64,000 nucleotides of DNA, taken from contig CBDFHH010000005.1 in NCBI GenBank assembly GCA_965247665.1, forward strand, positions 930,001 to 994,000. Reading direction: 5' to 3'. This DNA comes from CAUZWH01 sp965247665. Its GTDB lineage: Bacteria; Pseudomonadota; Alphaproteobacteria; SHVV01. Each line of letters opens with the position of its first letter. Position 1 is the stretch's first letter. The notes beneath the pieces are model-generated. The model was given only the letters and a program-made list of their open reading frames with translations. It made no database searches and was not told the DNA's origin. A program made the position numbers and the translations under genes. Positions 7,928 to 16,208 of the stretch are shown here, one piece after another.

Positions 7928-8800
7928 CTATCCCTTGAAGCGCGGTTCGACCAACCCTTTGATGCCGATATCGATGGCAAAGACGGCTCCGGCCAGGGGC
8001 TGCTTGGGCTTGAGGTTGTCCGGCAACGGGTAGGTGGCGGTGGTGACGTAGAGCGTCTGCATGTCGGGGCCACCGAAACAGACCATCGTCGGTCGCTGGG
8101 CCGGCACGCCGATCACGCGGTCGACGACGCCGTCCGGGGCGATACGCATGACCCGCCAGCCCTGAATGTAGGCGATCCAGTAGTAGCCCTCGACATCGAC
8201 CGCGGCGCCGTCCGGCCTCCCCTCGAGCATGTCGCTTTGGTAGAAGATCCGTTCGTTGCTGAAAGTGCCCGCATCGATGTCGAAATCCGACGCCCAGATC
8301 TTGTCCTGACGCGAGTCCGAGCGGTACATCGTCCTGCCATCCGGCGAGAACGCCATCCCATTGGGACAAATGAGATCGCTGACCATCTCGCTTACAGTGC
8401 CGTCGGGGTCGTAGCGGAACAGCTTGCCGACGGGCCGATCGAGGCTTTCGATCATGCTGCCGGCCCAGAAGCGGCCGCCATGGTCGCAGCGGCCATCGTT
8501 CATGCGCATATCGGGATCGTTCGGCAACGGATTGGCCAGCCGCTCGAAACCTCCGCGGTCGAGGTCGATGAAGGCAAAGCCGGTTCGGGTGCCGGCGATC
8601 AGGCCGCCTTTCGTGCGGAACGCGAAGGAGCCGACCGACTCCGGCATCTCCCAGCTGTCGACCTTATCGGCGGCCGGATCGAAGCGGTGGATCGCCGGTT
8701 TGTAGATGTCGGTCCAATACAGGCACTGATCTTCTTCGTTCCAGCGCGGGCACTCGCCGACGATGTTGGGCCCTTCGCAAACGACTTTGATTTCGCTCAT
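7928..8800 (-). CDS. SMP-30/gluconolactonase-family lactonase
   Basis: The start ATG at 8800 follows AGGGGGGAAC and gives 290 aa, as is usual for this six-bladed beta-propeller. The metal-binding residues are visible: E16 in GECPRW, N147 in CPNGMAFSPDG, and a late Asp in GAAVDVEGYYW. RMNDGRCD near 99 corresponds to the substrate loop. The family hydrolyses sugar lactones or other lactones. The clustering with two oxygenases suggests hydrolysis of a lactone intermediate, which is inference. It is divergent from the desaturase gene, with 94 bp between starts. Confidence 0.88.
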   Translation of the reverse strand: MSEIKVVCEGPNIVGECPRWNEEDQCLYWTDIYKPAIHRFDPAADKVDSWEMPESVGSFAFRTKGGLIAGTRTGFAFIDLDRGGFERLANPLPNDPDMRMNDGRCDHGGRFWAGSMIESLDRPVGKLFRYDPDGTVSEMVSDLICPNGMAFSPDGRTMYRSDSRQDKIWASDFDIDAGTFSNERIFYQSDMLEGRPDGAAVDVEGYYWIAYIQGWRVMRIAPDGVVDRVIGVPAQRPTMVCFGGPDMQTLYVTTATYPLPDNLKPKQPLAGAVFAIDIGIKGLVEPRFKG

Positions 8801-8894
8801 TGTTCCCCCCTGCGACGTGTCAATCTTAAGGGTCGGAATCGGTGCGGACAAACGGTGACTTGCCAGCTCGGCGGCGGCGATACAAGCTTTTCGG

Positions 8895-9836
8895 ATGAGT
8901 GGATCGGGTCTCCTCGACGACAGCTATGGCGGCGTCCTCGATCGAACGCGCCTACGGGCGCTGATGACGCGCTCGAACGCGCGGGGCGGAGCGCGCCTCG
9001 GCGGTCACGGCGTACTCGTCATTGCCACCGGCATGGTCATGTCCGCCGCGCTGGGGTCCTGGTGGTTGCTGCCGGCCATGACCGCCCACGGCGGCGTGCT
9101 CGTCCTGCTGTTCTGCGGATTGCACGAAACCGTGCATCGTACTGCTTTCCGCTCGCGCCGGATCAATGATGCGGTGGCCATAGCAATCGGCTTTTTCGTG
9201 TTCGTGCCTGCGCTCCACTTCCGCGCCTTCCATATGGATCATCATCGCTTCACTCAGGACCCGGGGAAGGATCCCGAGCTGACGATCGCCAAGCCGACGA
9301 CACTTGGATCGTACATCTGGGTGGTGTCGGGGATCCCGTTCCTGCGCGATCAAATCCGCGGCATTGCGACGCGTGCTGCCGGGCGGGTGACGGACCTCTT
9401 CATCGCCCCGGGCGACCGGAGCCGGGTCGTCTTTGAAGCGCGTATTCACGCTGCACTCTACACCGCAATCGCGGTCTCGATTATCGCCGGCTGGACCGTG
9501 CCGTTGATCTATTGGGTGGTCCCGGCGTTGCTCGGGCAGCCCTTCCTGCGGATGGTTCTGCTCGCCGAGCATACGGGTTGCACGATGCGCGACGACATGC
9601 ACGTCAATACACGAACCACGTTCACCAACCCGTTCATGCGGTTCGTGACGTGGAACATGCCCTACCACATCGAGCACCATCTCTATCCCGGGGTACCGTT
9701 TTTCGCATTGCCGAACGCGCACCGCGCGATGACCGAGGCGCGCGGCGTCACCGCGCGCGGCTATATCCGATTCCACCTCGACTATGTGCAGGCGCTGGCG
9801 GCGGGCCACGGTGAGGCGTTCGTCGAGGCGAACTAG
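8895..9836 (+). CDS. Membrane fatty acid desaturase-family protein
   Basis: The product has 313 aa with hydrophobic helices and three histidine boxes: HETVH at 77, HMDHH at 113 and HIEHH at 258, plus EHTG near 225. These are the di-iron ligands of membrane desaturases and hydroxylases. The compact size resembles the alkane hydroxylase/carotene hydroxylase/DesA-like branch. The TAG stop (9834-9836) is made of the target TA of an IS630 insertion plus the first base of the IS. Without the IS the codon would also be TAG, so the protein end is unchanged. Electrons may come from the Rieske ferredoxin downstream (inference). Confidence 0.88.
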   Translation: MSGSGLLDDSYGGVLDRTRLRALMTRSNARGGARLGGHGVLVIATGMVMSAALGSWWLLPAMTAHGGVLVLLFCGLHETVHRTAFRSRRINDAVAIAIGFFVFVPALHFRAFHMDHHRFTQDPGKDPELTIAKPTTLGSYIWVVSGIPFLRDQIRGIATRAAGRVTDLFIAPGDRSRVVFEARIHAALYTAIAVSIIAGWTVPLIYWVVPALLGQPFLRMVLLAEHTGCTMRDDMHVNTRTTFTNPFMRFVTWNMPYHIEHHLYPGVPFFALPNAHRAMTEARGVTARGYIRFHLDYVQALAAGHGEAFVEAN

Positions 9837-10878
9837 AGCGGTTCAAGCTTGGGCGAAATCGTAGGTTTGTGGTTCGGTGTTTTCACAAGATGTTGTGTAT
9901 ATCGACTGTGGGAGCACGCTATGGGCCATGCTCATTCCTTGGATTTGCGTCGTCGGATGTTGGCTTCGGTGGCGGGTGGCGCATCGTGTCGGGCGACGGC
10001 GGAGCGTTTTGATGTTAGTGCGTCGAGCGTGATCAAGCTGGTGCAGCGTTGGCGGCGGAGCGGGGATTACGGCCCGGCCAAGCCGGGCGGCGGTCGCAAG
10101 CGCAAGCTTGGTGGTCATGAGGACTGGCTGCATGCGGTGATGCAGGAGCAGCCGGACATCACGCTGGCGGAGCTGCGAGGCCGGCTGGCTGCCGAGAAGG
10201 CGGTCACGATCTCGTTGCAGGCGATCAATGAGACGCTCAGGGCGCTGGGCTACAGCTTTAAAAAAACTTCTCGGGCGGGCGAACAGGACCGTCCCGACAT
10301 TGCCGTTAAGCGCCGCCACTGGCGCCGCTGGCAGCACTGGCTAAGACCGGAGCGGCTGGTGTTCGTGGATGAGACCGGAGCCAAGACCAACATGGCCCGG
10401 CTGCGCGGGCGCTGTCCCCGCGGCCAACGCCTGAACGCCACCCTGCCCTGGGGCCACTGGAAAACCACCACGTTCGTCGCCGGGCTGCGCCTGGATGGCT
10501 TGCACGCTCCCATGGTGCTCGACGGCGCCATGGACGGTGACGCCTTCAGAGCCTACCTCGAACAGATCCTGGCGCCTTGCCTGCGGCCCGGTGATGTCGT
10601 CGTCATGGACAACCTGTCGGCCCACAAGGTCGCGGGCGTGCGTCAGGCCATCAAGGCGCGCGGCGCGTTCCTGCTCTATCTGCCAGCCTACTCACCCGAC
10701 CTCAACCCCATCGAACAGGCCTTTGCCAAGCTCAAGGCGCTGCTCCGAAAGGCCGCCGCTCGATCCAAAGAGGCGCTCTGGCAAGCCATCGCCGAAGCAA
10801 TCAACCAGTTCGACCCAACCGAATGCCGAAACTTCTTCCTCAACGCCGGATATGGGTCCAAATCAACTTGAAGTGCTC
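9836..10878 (+). mobile_element. IS630-family insertion sequence, copy 1
   Basis: The element is 1043 bp, flanked by TA (9834-9835 and 10879-10880), the target duplication expected for IS630. The ends are imperfect inverted repeats: left GAGCGGTTCAAGCT, right (complement) GAGCACTTCAAGTT, 11 of 14 matching. One transposase gene fills it. The target was CTAG, the stop codon of the desaturase gene, and both junctions still read CTAG. The copy at 33813-34855 has the same length and orientation and differs at one base I can see (10271 T versus 34248 G, silent). Confidence 0.95.
9921..10871 (+). CDS. IS630-family DDE transposase (copy 1)
   Basis: The product has 316 aa from the ATG at 9921 after GTGGGAG. 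Residues 1-60 form helix-turn-helix DNA-binding domains (SLDLRRRML, SASSVIKLVQRW, Lys/Arg-rich linker). The catalytic triad is D150 (FVDETGAKTN), D230 (VVMDNLSAHK) and E265 (PAYSPDLNPIEQ), the classic IS630/Tc1 arrangement. A run of seven A at 10260-10266 encodes part of FKK; this is a slippery sequence, but here the frame is continuous, so no frameshift is needed. The gene is intact, so the copy may be active. Confidence 0.95.
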   Translation: MGHAHSLDLRRRMLASVAGGASCRATAERFDVSASSVIKLVQRWRRSGDYGPAKPGGGRKRKLGGHEDWLHAVMQEQPDITLAELRGRLAAEKAVTISLQAINETLRALGYSFKKTSRAGEQDRPDIAVKRRHWRRWQHWLRPERLVFVDETGAKTNMARLRGRCPRGQRLNATLPWGHWKTTTFVAGLRLDGLHAPMVLDGAMDGDAFRAYLEQILAPCLRPGDVVVMDNLSAHKVAGVRQAIKARGAFLLYLPAYSPDLNPIEQAFAKLKALLRKAAARSKEALWQAIAEAINQFDPTECRNFFLNAGYGSKST

Positions 10879-10963
10879 TAGCGTTCCCGTTGTTCGCTGC
10901 GGCCCCCGCGTGCTAGGGGAGCGCTGCCCAAAGTCAGAGGCGTTCCCTTAGGAGGAGGAAATC

Positions 10964-11374
10964 ATGCGCGGAATCATGCAGGAGATCAGGGTCCCGGGGC
11001 TGTACCAACCGCTCAGCCACTACACCGACGCTAATCGTTGCGGCGACTTTCTGTTTCTGTCGGGCAAGCCGCCGTTCGACGGCGAGGGCAATGTCGTGTG
11101 CGAGGGCGATGTGGTCGGCCAGTGCCGCAAGGTGCTGGAGAATATGCAGGCAACGCTGGAGACCGCAGGTATGTCGATGCAGGACGTTTGCTCGGTTACG
11201 GTCTACCTGCTCGATGTCAATGATCGGCCCAAGATCAACCCGGTGCGCCAGGAGTTCTTCGGCGACCATCGGCCGGCCAGTACGCTAATCGGCATCAACG
11301 AACTTGCGGTTCCGGGCATGCTGGTCGAGATTCAGTCGATCGCCTACAAGCCGGGCAGCGCCGACAAGGCATAA
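10964..11374 (+). CDS. RidA/YjgF-family protein
   Basis: The product has 136 aa with the start behind a strong AGGAGGAGG. The conserved carboxylate-binding Arg (R103 in GDHRPASTLIG) and the closing Glu (E122 in MLVEIQSIA) are present. RidA proteins deaminate reactive enamine/imine intermediates in the cytosol, and some clustered homologues are pathway-specific. It follows the IS630 copy and precedes a Rieske ferredoxin gene by 16 bp, so it belongs to the same unit and may process an imine from an oxidised amine (inference). Confidence 0.9.
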   Translation: MRGIMQEIRVPGLYQPLSHYTDANRCGDFLFLSGKPPFDGEGNVVCEGDVVGQCRKVLENMQATLETAGMSMQDVCSVTVYLLDVNDRPKINPVRQEFFGDHRPASTLIGINELAVPGMLVEIQSIAYKPGSADKA

Positions 11375-11390
11375 CCGCGTCCGCGCCAAG

Positions 11391-11696
11391 ATGGCCGACC
11401 CGGTCCATATCAAACGCGACGACGTCCCGGAGGGCGGCGCTCACATTGTCGAGGTGAATCCGGGCCTGCGGATCGCGGTGTTCCACACCGACGAAGGATT
11501 TTACGCGATCAACGATCGCTGCCCCCATGCCGGTGGGTCACTGGCGGCGGGACCATTCGACGGACGCATCGTCACCTGTCCGCTACACCGCTTTCAGGTC
11601 GACGTCACGACCGGTCATAGCCCGACAACGCCGATCGTGAAGGTGCGCACGTTCGCGGTAGGGGAAGAGGGCGATCACCTGAAGATCACCGTGTAA
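11391..11696 (+). CDS. Rieske [2Fe-2S] ferredoxin
   Basis: The product has 101 aa from the ATG at 11391. Cluster ligands are C44-P-H46 and C63-P-L-H66 with 16 residues between, the NirD/BphF type of small soluble Rieske domain. It is single-domain and has no membrane segment. Such ferredoxins pass electrons to oxygenases or desaturases. Candidates here are the diiron-like enzyme immediately downstream, the membrane desaturase upstream, and the Rieske oxygenase at 6510-7862. No ferredoxin reductase gene is adjacent. The start is clear, since the frame upstream overlaps the RidA gene. Confidence 0.9.
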   Translation: MADPVHIKRDDVPEGGAHIVEVNPGLRIAVFHTDEGFYAINDRCPHAGGSLAAGPFDGRIVTCPLHRFQVDVTTGHSPTTPIVKVRTFAVGEEGDHLKITV

Positions 11697-11823
11697 GGCG
11701 CTCTCTGTCGCACCCGATGGCACCGTGCTAACGTCGGTGCATCAATTCACGCGCGGCCCGCGCGACCTCTTCGTCGCGTCGGGAGCCCGCGGGCGGAAGA
11801 ACCCATTCGAGGAGGAGCAGAGC

Positions 11824-12537
11824 ATGGCACACGCTGCCGCCATGGAGCTCGAATCGGTTGCCGATTTCGTTGCCGGCTTGGAAGCCGATATCCAAAAACC
11901 CGGCCGCAATCTCTCCGCGCACCCACTGATCGAAAAGCTCGACAATAAGGAACTTTCGCTCGGCCAGATCGCAGGTCTGATGGGTCAGATCTACCGTCAA
12001 ACCTGTGAGGTCGTGCGCTGGTTGGGCGCGGTCTATGCCAAATGCGAGGACATGCAGGTGCGGCGCGAGATCTTCAACAATCTCGTCGAGGAGGAGCTCG
12101 GCGGCTTCTCCAACACCGATGCTCACTTCCATCTCGCGGCCAAGGTTGCGGTCGCCGCCGGCGCCGATCGCGACACGCTCGATCACATCGAGCTTGAACC
12201 CCGCACCCGGGCGATCATCGATTATGGAGATGAGCTTTGCCACCGCGATCCAAGTTGGATCAAGCCGTTCGGCGCCTTCTTCGGCTTCGAGTATCAGTCA
12301 CCCAAGGCATATAGATTGATTGCTGAGGCATTGCAGAAGTCTTACGGCATGTCCGACGACGACGTGTTGTTCTTTTCGGTCCACGTAACCGCCGACGAAG
12401 ATCACGGCGACAGCATCGTTCGTGTGTTTGAACGGTATGCCGATACCGCGGAGATACGGAAGCAGCTGCGCGATTGCTCGAAAACATATGCCGAGCTGTA
12501 TTACGGCATGTTGTCGACCTACGAGGCCTACCACTAG
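11824..12537 (+). CDS. Heme-oxygenase-like iron-containing redox enzyme (HDO/CADD/PqqC-like)
   Basis: The product has 237 aa from an ATG behind GAGGAGGAG, all-helical. Candidate metal ligands follow the heme-oxygenase-like diiron oxidase pattern: E89-E91 (VEEELGG), H101/H103 (AHFHLA), E156 (FGFEYQ), and HVTADEDH with H187, D191 and H194. The family covers CADD, UndA and N-oxygenases as well as cofactorless TenA/PqqC relatives. The full set of carboxylates and His argues for a metal enzyme. The gene follows a Rieske ferredoxin, a plausible electron donor. The reaction is unknown. Confidence 0.75.
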   Translation: MAHAAAMELESVADFVAGLEADIQKPGRNLSAHPLIEKLDNKELSLGQIAGLMGQIYRQTCEVVRWLGAVYAKCEDMQVRREIFNNLVEEELGGFSNTDAHFHLAAKVAVAAGADRDTLDHIELEPRTRAIIDYGDELCHRDPSWIKPFGAFFGFEYQSPKAYRLIAEALQKSYGMSDDDVLFFSVHVTADEDHGDSIVRVFERYADTAEIRKQLRDCSKTYAELYYGMLSTYEAYH

Positions 12538-12778
12538 AGGTAGAAGGCGGCGGCTCGTTGTTGCGTTAGCCGGGGCCGTCTGCGGGAAAATATACGATGG
12601 CTCCGAGATTGCGACCTTGGCGCTGCACGAATTGGCTGCCCCGGATCAAGCGGTCGACGGCGAATCGATCGAGATCACCGGCCCTCTCGGCGGGCGCGTA
12701 TACGAATTCGAATTGATCAAATATGGCCGCGGCACGTACCGAGCGGCGCCCACGGCGCATCGGCGCCCCGGGTTTTGG
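12538..12778. other. Intergenic stretch between converging genes
   Basis: The 241 bp between the converging heme-oxygenase-like and TerB-like genes contain one open plus-strand frame (GSEIATLALHELAAPDQAV, then EITGPLGGRVYEFEL) that lacks a convincing start or ribosome-binding site. I see no terminator with a T-tract. It may be coding debris; I assign nothing. Confidence 0.4.
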
Positions 12779-13213
12779 TCAGGATTTGCGCGCGTACAGG
12801 GCGCGGACCCCGCGCTCGATCGCGGCAGCCGGCAAGCGACCGACAGGGAGGCGGTGGCGCAGCATTTCGAGCAGCCGGATTTCTTCTTGCTCGATATGGC
12901 CGTCCGCAGCGGCGATCTCGCATGCGAGGGCATATGCGGTTTCGCGCAACTCTTCGGAAAGCTCGTCGACGATGAAATCGATGGTCTTGTCCAAACCGCT
13001 GTCCTGATCGAGCATCTCGGCGCAATCACGCGCGGCCTGCGGCAGCTGATCCACGTCGTAGCCCTCGAATGCCGGCCGCATTTGCACGATGTTGCCGATC
13101 GTGCGGATCTCCTCGTCGGTCATGTTGCTGTCGGCGGCCGAAATCATGACCATCGTATAAATAAGCGCCGTCTGTTCGAGCATTTCCCGATCCCTTGCCA
13201 GCCGCTCAGGCAT
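12779..13213 (-). CDS. TerB-like (tellurite resistance/COG3793-type) protein
   Basis: The product has 144 aa, all-helical, in two repeats each with an acidic helix-loop: SAADSNMTDEEI near 25 and IAAADGHIEQEEIRLLEML near 104. This alternation of A-A-D-x-x-M/I-x-x-E-E is the TerB fold. Family members bind metal or sit at the membrane in stress responses, and most single TerB proteins have no proven role. It directly follows the large helicase gene by 24 bp on the same strand. Confidence 0.8.
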   Translation of the reverse strand: MPERLARDREMLEQTALIYTMVMISAADSNMTDEEIRTIGNIVQMRPAFEGYDVDQLPQAARDCAEMLDQDSGLDKTIDFIVDELSEELRETAYALACEIAAADGHIEQEEIRLLEMLRHRLPVGRLPAAAIERGVRALYARKS

Positions 13214-13237
13214 GCGCCTGCGCTCGCTGTGAAATGC

Positions 13238-16075
13238 TCATAGCACGGCCTCGTCGCGGCTTTCCACAGGGTTCTGGGCGAGAAAATCGCGCACCGCGAT
13301 AACCGTTTGCGCGAGCCCGATCCGTTCAACGGCGACGCCCTCGGGAAAGGCGTTGAGTAAACGCGAGGGTGTCATGCGATCAAGAAGAACGAAGACGCCA
13401 TGATCGCGTCGTCGTCGTATCAGGCGCCCGTAGGCCTGTTTGAGGCGCAGCCGGGCGATCATCTCGTCGTAGCGCCGGCCGCCAAAAGCGTTGCGTCGCG
13501 CGCGATGCAGGATGTCGGGGCGGGCCCAGGGTACCCGCTCGAAAACGATCAACCGCAACGAGGCGCCGGGAACGTCGACGCCGTCGCGCACGGCGTCGGT
13601 GCCGAATAGGCAGGTGTTGCGCTCGGCTCGAAAGATGTCGACCAGGGTACCGACATCCATCGGATCGACATGCTGAGCCAGCAGTTTGAGTCCTTTTTGC
13701 TCGAGGTCGGCGGCGATGCGGCGGTAGATATCGCGCAAGCGGATGACGGCCGTGAACAGGCCGAGCGCGCCGCCGCCCGCCGCGTGGAACAGCTCGCGGT
13801 AGGCACTCGCGACCCGGGTGGGATCGTCGCGGCCTACGTCGGTGACGATGAACACGCGGGTTTGCGCGGGGTAGTCGAACGGCGATGGCTCGTCGACACG
13901 GCGCGCCGGCAACGGGAGATGTTGGGTGCCGGTGCGCACCTCGGCTGCCAGCCAAGTGCTCCGTTCGTCGTCTTCGTCGTCGCCGGGGTCAGGCTGGGTG
14001 TGATCACGCAGGGTCGCCGAGGTGATGAGCGCGCCGTGCGCCCGCCCCAGCACCTCGCCGGCGAACGGGATCGTCGGATCGATCCGGTGCCGGTGCATCC
14101 CGGCGTCGAACGGCCGTCCCTGACTACGTTTAATCGAAAACCAGTCGACGAATTGCGGCGGCAAATCGTCATCCCCTGCGACATCGGGGTCTTCCATCGT
14201 CACCAGATCGGCCAGCATGCCGATCCAGGAGGCCAGGGTCCCGTCGATGCGGTAGCTCAGGCTGCGAATCGCGGCGTCGATGCGCACGCTGGCCGGCGTG
14301 TCCAGCTCGGCGGCTTCTTGATCAAGCTTCTCGACCAAATTGTGGCGCAGGCCTTTGAGCGGATCGCTAAGGTGCCGCAGCGCCTCGTGGAGCGCGCGCG
14401 CGGCTTGGCAAACGGCTTTGCTCGGCCGGCCGATCCACGCCTCTTGACTATAGGTGCCCTCGTCGTGCTCGGCGCGCGCCGCGACGTGATCGGTGACGCG
14501 ACCGAGAAACGCTTCGCCGACGCCCTCGGCGCTGCCGCCCAACACCCGCCGAAGCCAGCCCGGTCCGGGCAACGCAGCCGCCGCCCTCACCGCGGCGGCA
14601 AGATTGGCTTCGGCCGCCCCGTCGCCGGCGATCAGCTCCGACACCCGCCGTTCCAGGCCGCGCACCCGTCCGGCCCGGCGGCCCTCGCCACCGCGGATCC
14701 AGCGCCGAAGCTCGGCCATTTCGAGACCGCCGAGGTTGGCTGAATAGGCGCTGTCGGCAGCATTGAACAGATGGTGACCCTCGTCGAATACAAACCGCGT
14801 CGGCAACCGATCGTCGTCTCCGGCCATGACCGCCTGCGTGAGCACCAGAGCGTGGTTGGCAATAACGATGTCGGCACGACGCGCGGCGCGAATGCCGCGT
14901 TCGACGAAGCAGCAGCCATAATGCGGGCAGGCGGCGTAGACGCATTCGCCGCGGTGATGCCCGAGACCGATCGTCTGGCCGTGCCCGACCAGCTGCGCCA
15001 GCCAGGCCGGGAAGTCGCCGCCGAGGAGGTCGCCGTCGCGAGTGGTCTCGGCCCAGCGCGCGACCAGGCCGAGACCGATCGCGCCGCCTCCCAAAGTCGC
15101 CCGCTCGCTGGCTTCCTCCATATTGAACAGGCAAAGGTAGTTCTCACGCCCCTTGCGCACCACGCTTTTGCACCGCTTGACGGCGGGATCCGGATACAGG
15201 CGATCAAGTTCTTGGTCGATCTGCCGTTGGAGGTTCTTGGTGTAAGTCGAAAGCCATACGGTGCCGCCATTCTTCTCGGCCCACAGGCTGGCCGGTGCAA
15301 TATAGCCCAGGGTCTTGCCGACTCCCGTACCGGCCTCGGCGAGAACGACGTTGGGAGCACCGGCGCGGTCGCGCGGCGCGAACGCCGTGGTCGCAGCAGC
15401 CGCGTAGTTCGACTGCCCGATTCGCGCCTCCGCACCGTCGCCCACCAGATCGGCCAGCCGTAATCGCGCCTCGACATCGGCGATCGGAACGTCGTCAGCC
15501 GGCGGCAGCGGCGCTTGTTCCTCCCATTGCGGCAGTCGATTCCAGACGTCCAAACCCATTCGGGCCGATTGGGTTTGTGCGGAACGCACCCGCTCATCCG
15601 GTGCTATGCCGAGCGCGGCGGCAACCGGTCCGCCCCAGTACCACCCGGCTTGGGCCATCGTCATGGCGATACGCCGCGCGGTATCGACATCGTCGCAGGT
15701 CGTCAGCTCATCCAGCAAAGCCCGGGTGGCTGTGAGCAATGCCAGCGTCTCCGTGACGGGTTCCAGCGGTTCGTCGAGGTCGAGTGCCGCGGCGACGCCG
15801 TGCGGTGTTGGCAGGCAGAAGGTCGCCGGCCGCGCGAACGCGAACAGTTCAAGCACGTCGAAGGCGCGAAACGGAGGGCAATCCAAGCGTGCCGCCTGCA
15901 ACGGAATGTGACACACGATCGGTGGCGTTGCTTGGGCGCGCCGCGCCGCCTCCGCCGCCGACAGCTCCTCGACCTCGCCGGCGGGTGAGATCCATACCGC
16001 GCCTTGAACGCCCGCGTTGAGCGCAGGAACCGGTGGCAGGTCGGTCGGGGCGGAAGGCGCCTGGTCGGCGGACAT
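13238..16075 (-). CDS. DinG/XPD-type superfamily 2 ATP-dependent DNA helicase
   Basis: The product has 945 aa. Walker A is AEAGTGVGKT (246-255) and the DEAH-box equivalent is DEGHH (431-435). Between them lie Cys residues suited to the XPD-family [4Fe-4S] cluster: C302, C315, C378, C383 (with a further CC at 388-389). The last third carries the RecA2 motifs, ending in RLRLKQAYGRLIRRRRDHG (motif VI). The first 200 residues are an extra N-terminal domain common in alphaproteobacterial DinG-like helicases. Role: unwinding of DNA with 5' tails or of R-loops during repair. It is divergent from lysS. Confidence 0.9.
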   Translation of the reverse strand: MSADQAPSAPTDLPPVPALNAGVQGAVWISPAGEVEELSAAEAARRAQATPPIVCHIPLQAARLDCPPFRAFDVLELFAFARPATFCLPTPHGVAAALDLDEPLEPVTETLALLTATRALLDELTTCDDVDTARRIAMTMAQAGWYWGGPVAAALGIAPDERVRSAQTQSARMGLDVWNRLPQWEEQAPLPPADDVPIADVEARLRLADLVGDGAEARIGQSNYAAAATTAFAPRDRAGAPNVVLAEAGTGVGKTLGYIAPASLWAEKNGGTVWLSTYTKNLQRQIDQELDRLYPDPAVKRCKSVVRKGRENYLCLFNMEEASERATLGGGAIGLGLVARWAETTRDGDLLGGDFPAWLAQLVGHGQTIGLGHHRGECVYAACPHYGCCFVERGIRAARRADIVIANHALVLTQAVMAGDDDRLPTRFVFDEGHHLFNAADSAYSANLGGLEMAELRRWIRGGEGRRAGRVRGLERRVSELIAGDGAAEANLAAAVRAAAALPGPGWLRRVLGGSAEGVGEAFLGRVTDHVAARAEHDEGTYSQEAWIGRPSKAVCQAARALHEALRHLSDPLKGLRHNLVEKLDQEAAELDTPASVRIDAAIRSLSYRIDGTLASWIGMLADLVTMEDPDVAGDDDLPPQFVDWFSIKRSQGRPFDAGMHRHRIDPTIPFAGEVLGRAHGALITSATLRDHTQPDPGDDEDDERSTWLAAEVRTGTQHLPLPARRVDEPSPFDYPAQTRVFIVTDVGRDDPTRVASAYRELFHAAGGGALGLFTAVIRLRDIYRRIAADLEQKGLKLLAQHVDPMDVGTLVDIFRAERNTCLFGTDAVRDGVDVPGASLRLIVFERVPWARPDILHRARRNAFGGRRYDEMIARLRLKQAYGRLIRRRRDHGVFVLLDRMTPSRLLNAFPEGVAVERIGLAQTVIAVRDFLAQNPVESRDEAVL

Positions 16076-16208
16076 GAGCGCGAGTATATCCTTGCGTCGT
16101 CACCGGGGGGCGATGAGCGGTGCCGGCGGGCGCATTGACGTGGTAGGGTCATAGACATGGTTTCCGCGCCCGGCATGTAAGACAAGGTGTCGCCGACCGA
16201 GGCGCAAA

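Noticed and set aside
9849..9920. N-terminal extension of the transposase from an upstream start
   Set aside because: It begins inside the terminal inverted repeat region and lacks a ribosome-binding site; the ATG at 9921 has one.
13670..14743. Long open frame on the plus strand across the helicase gene
   Set aside because: It is the complement of the conserved helicase motifs; high GC keeps antisense frames open.
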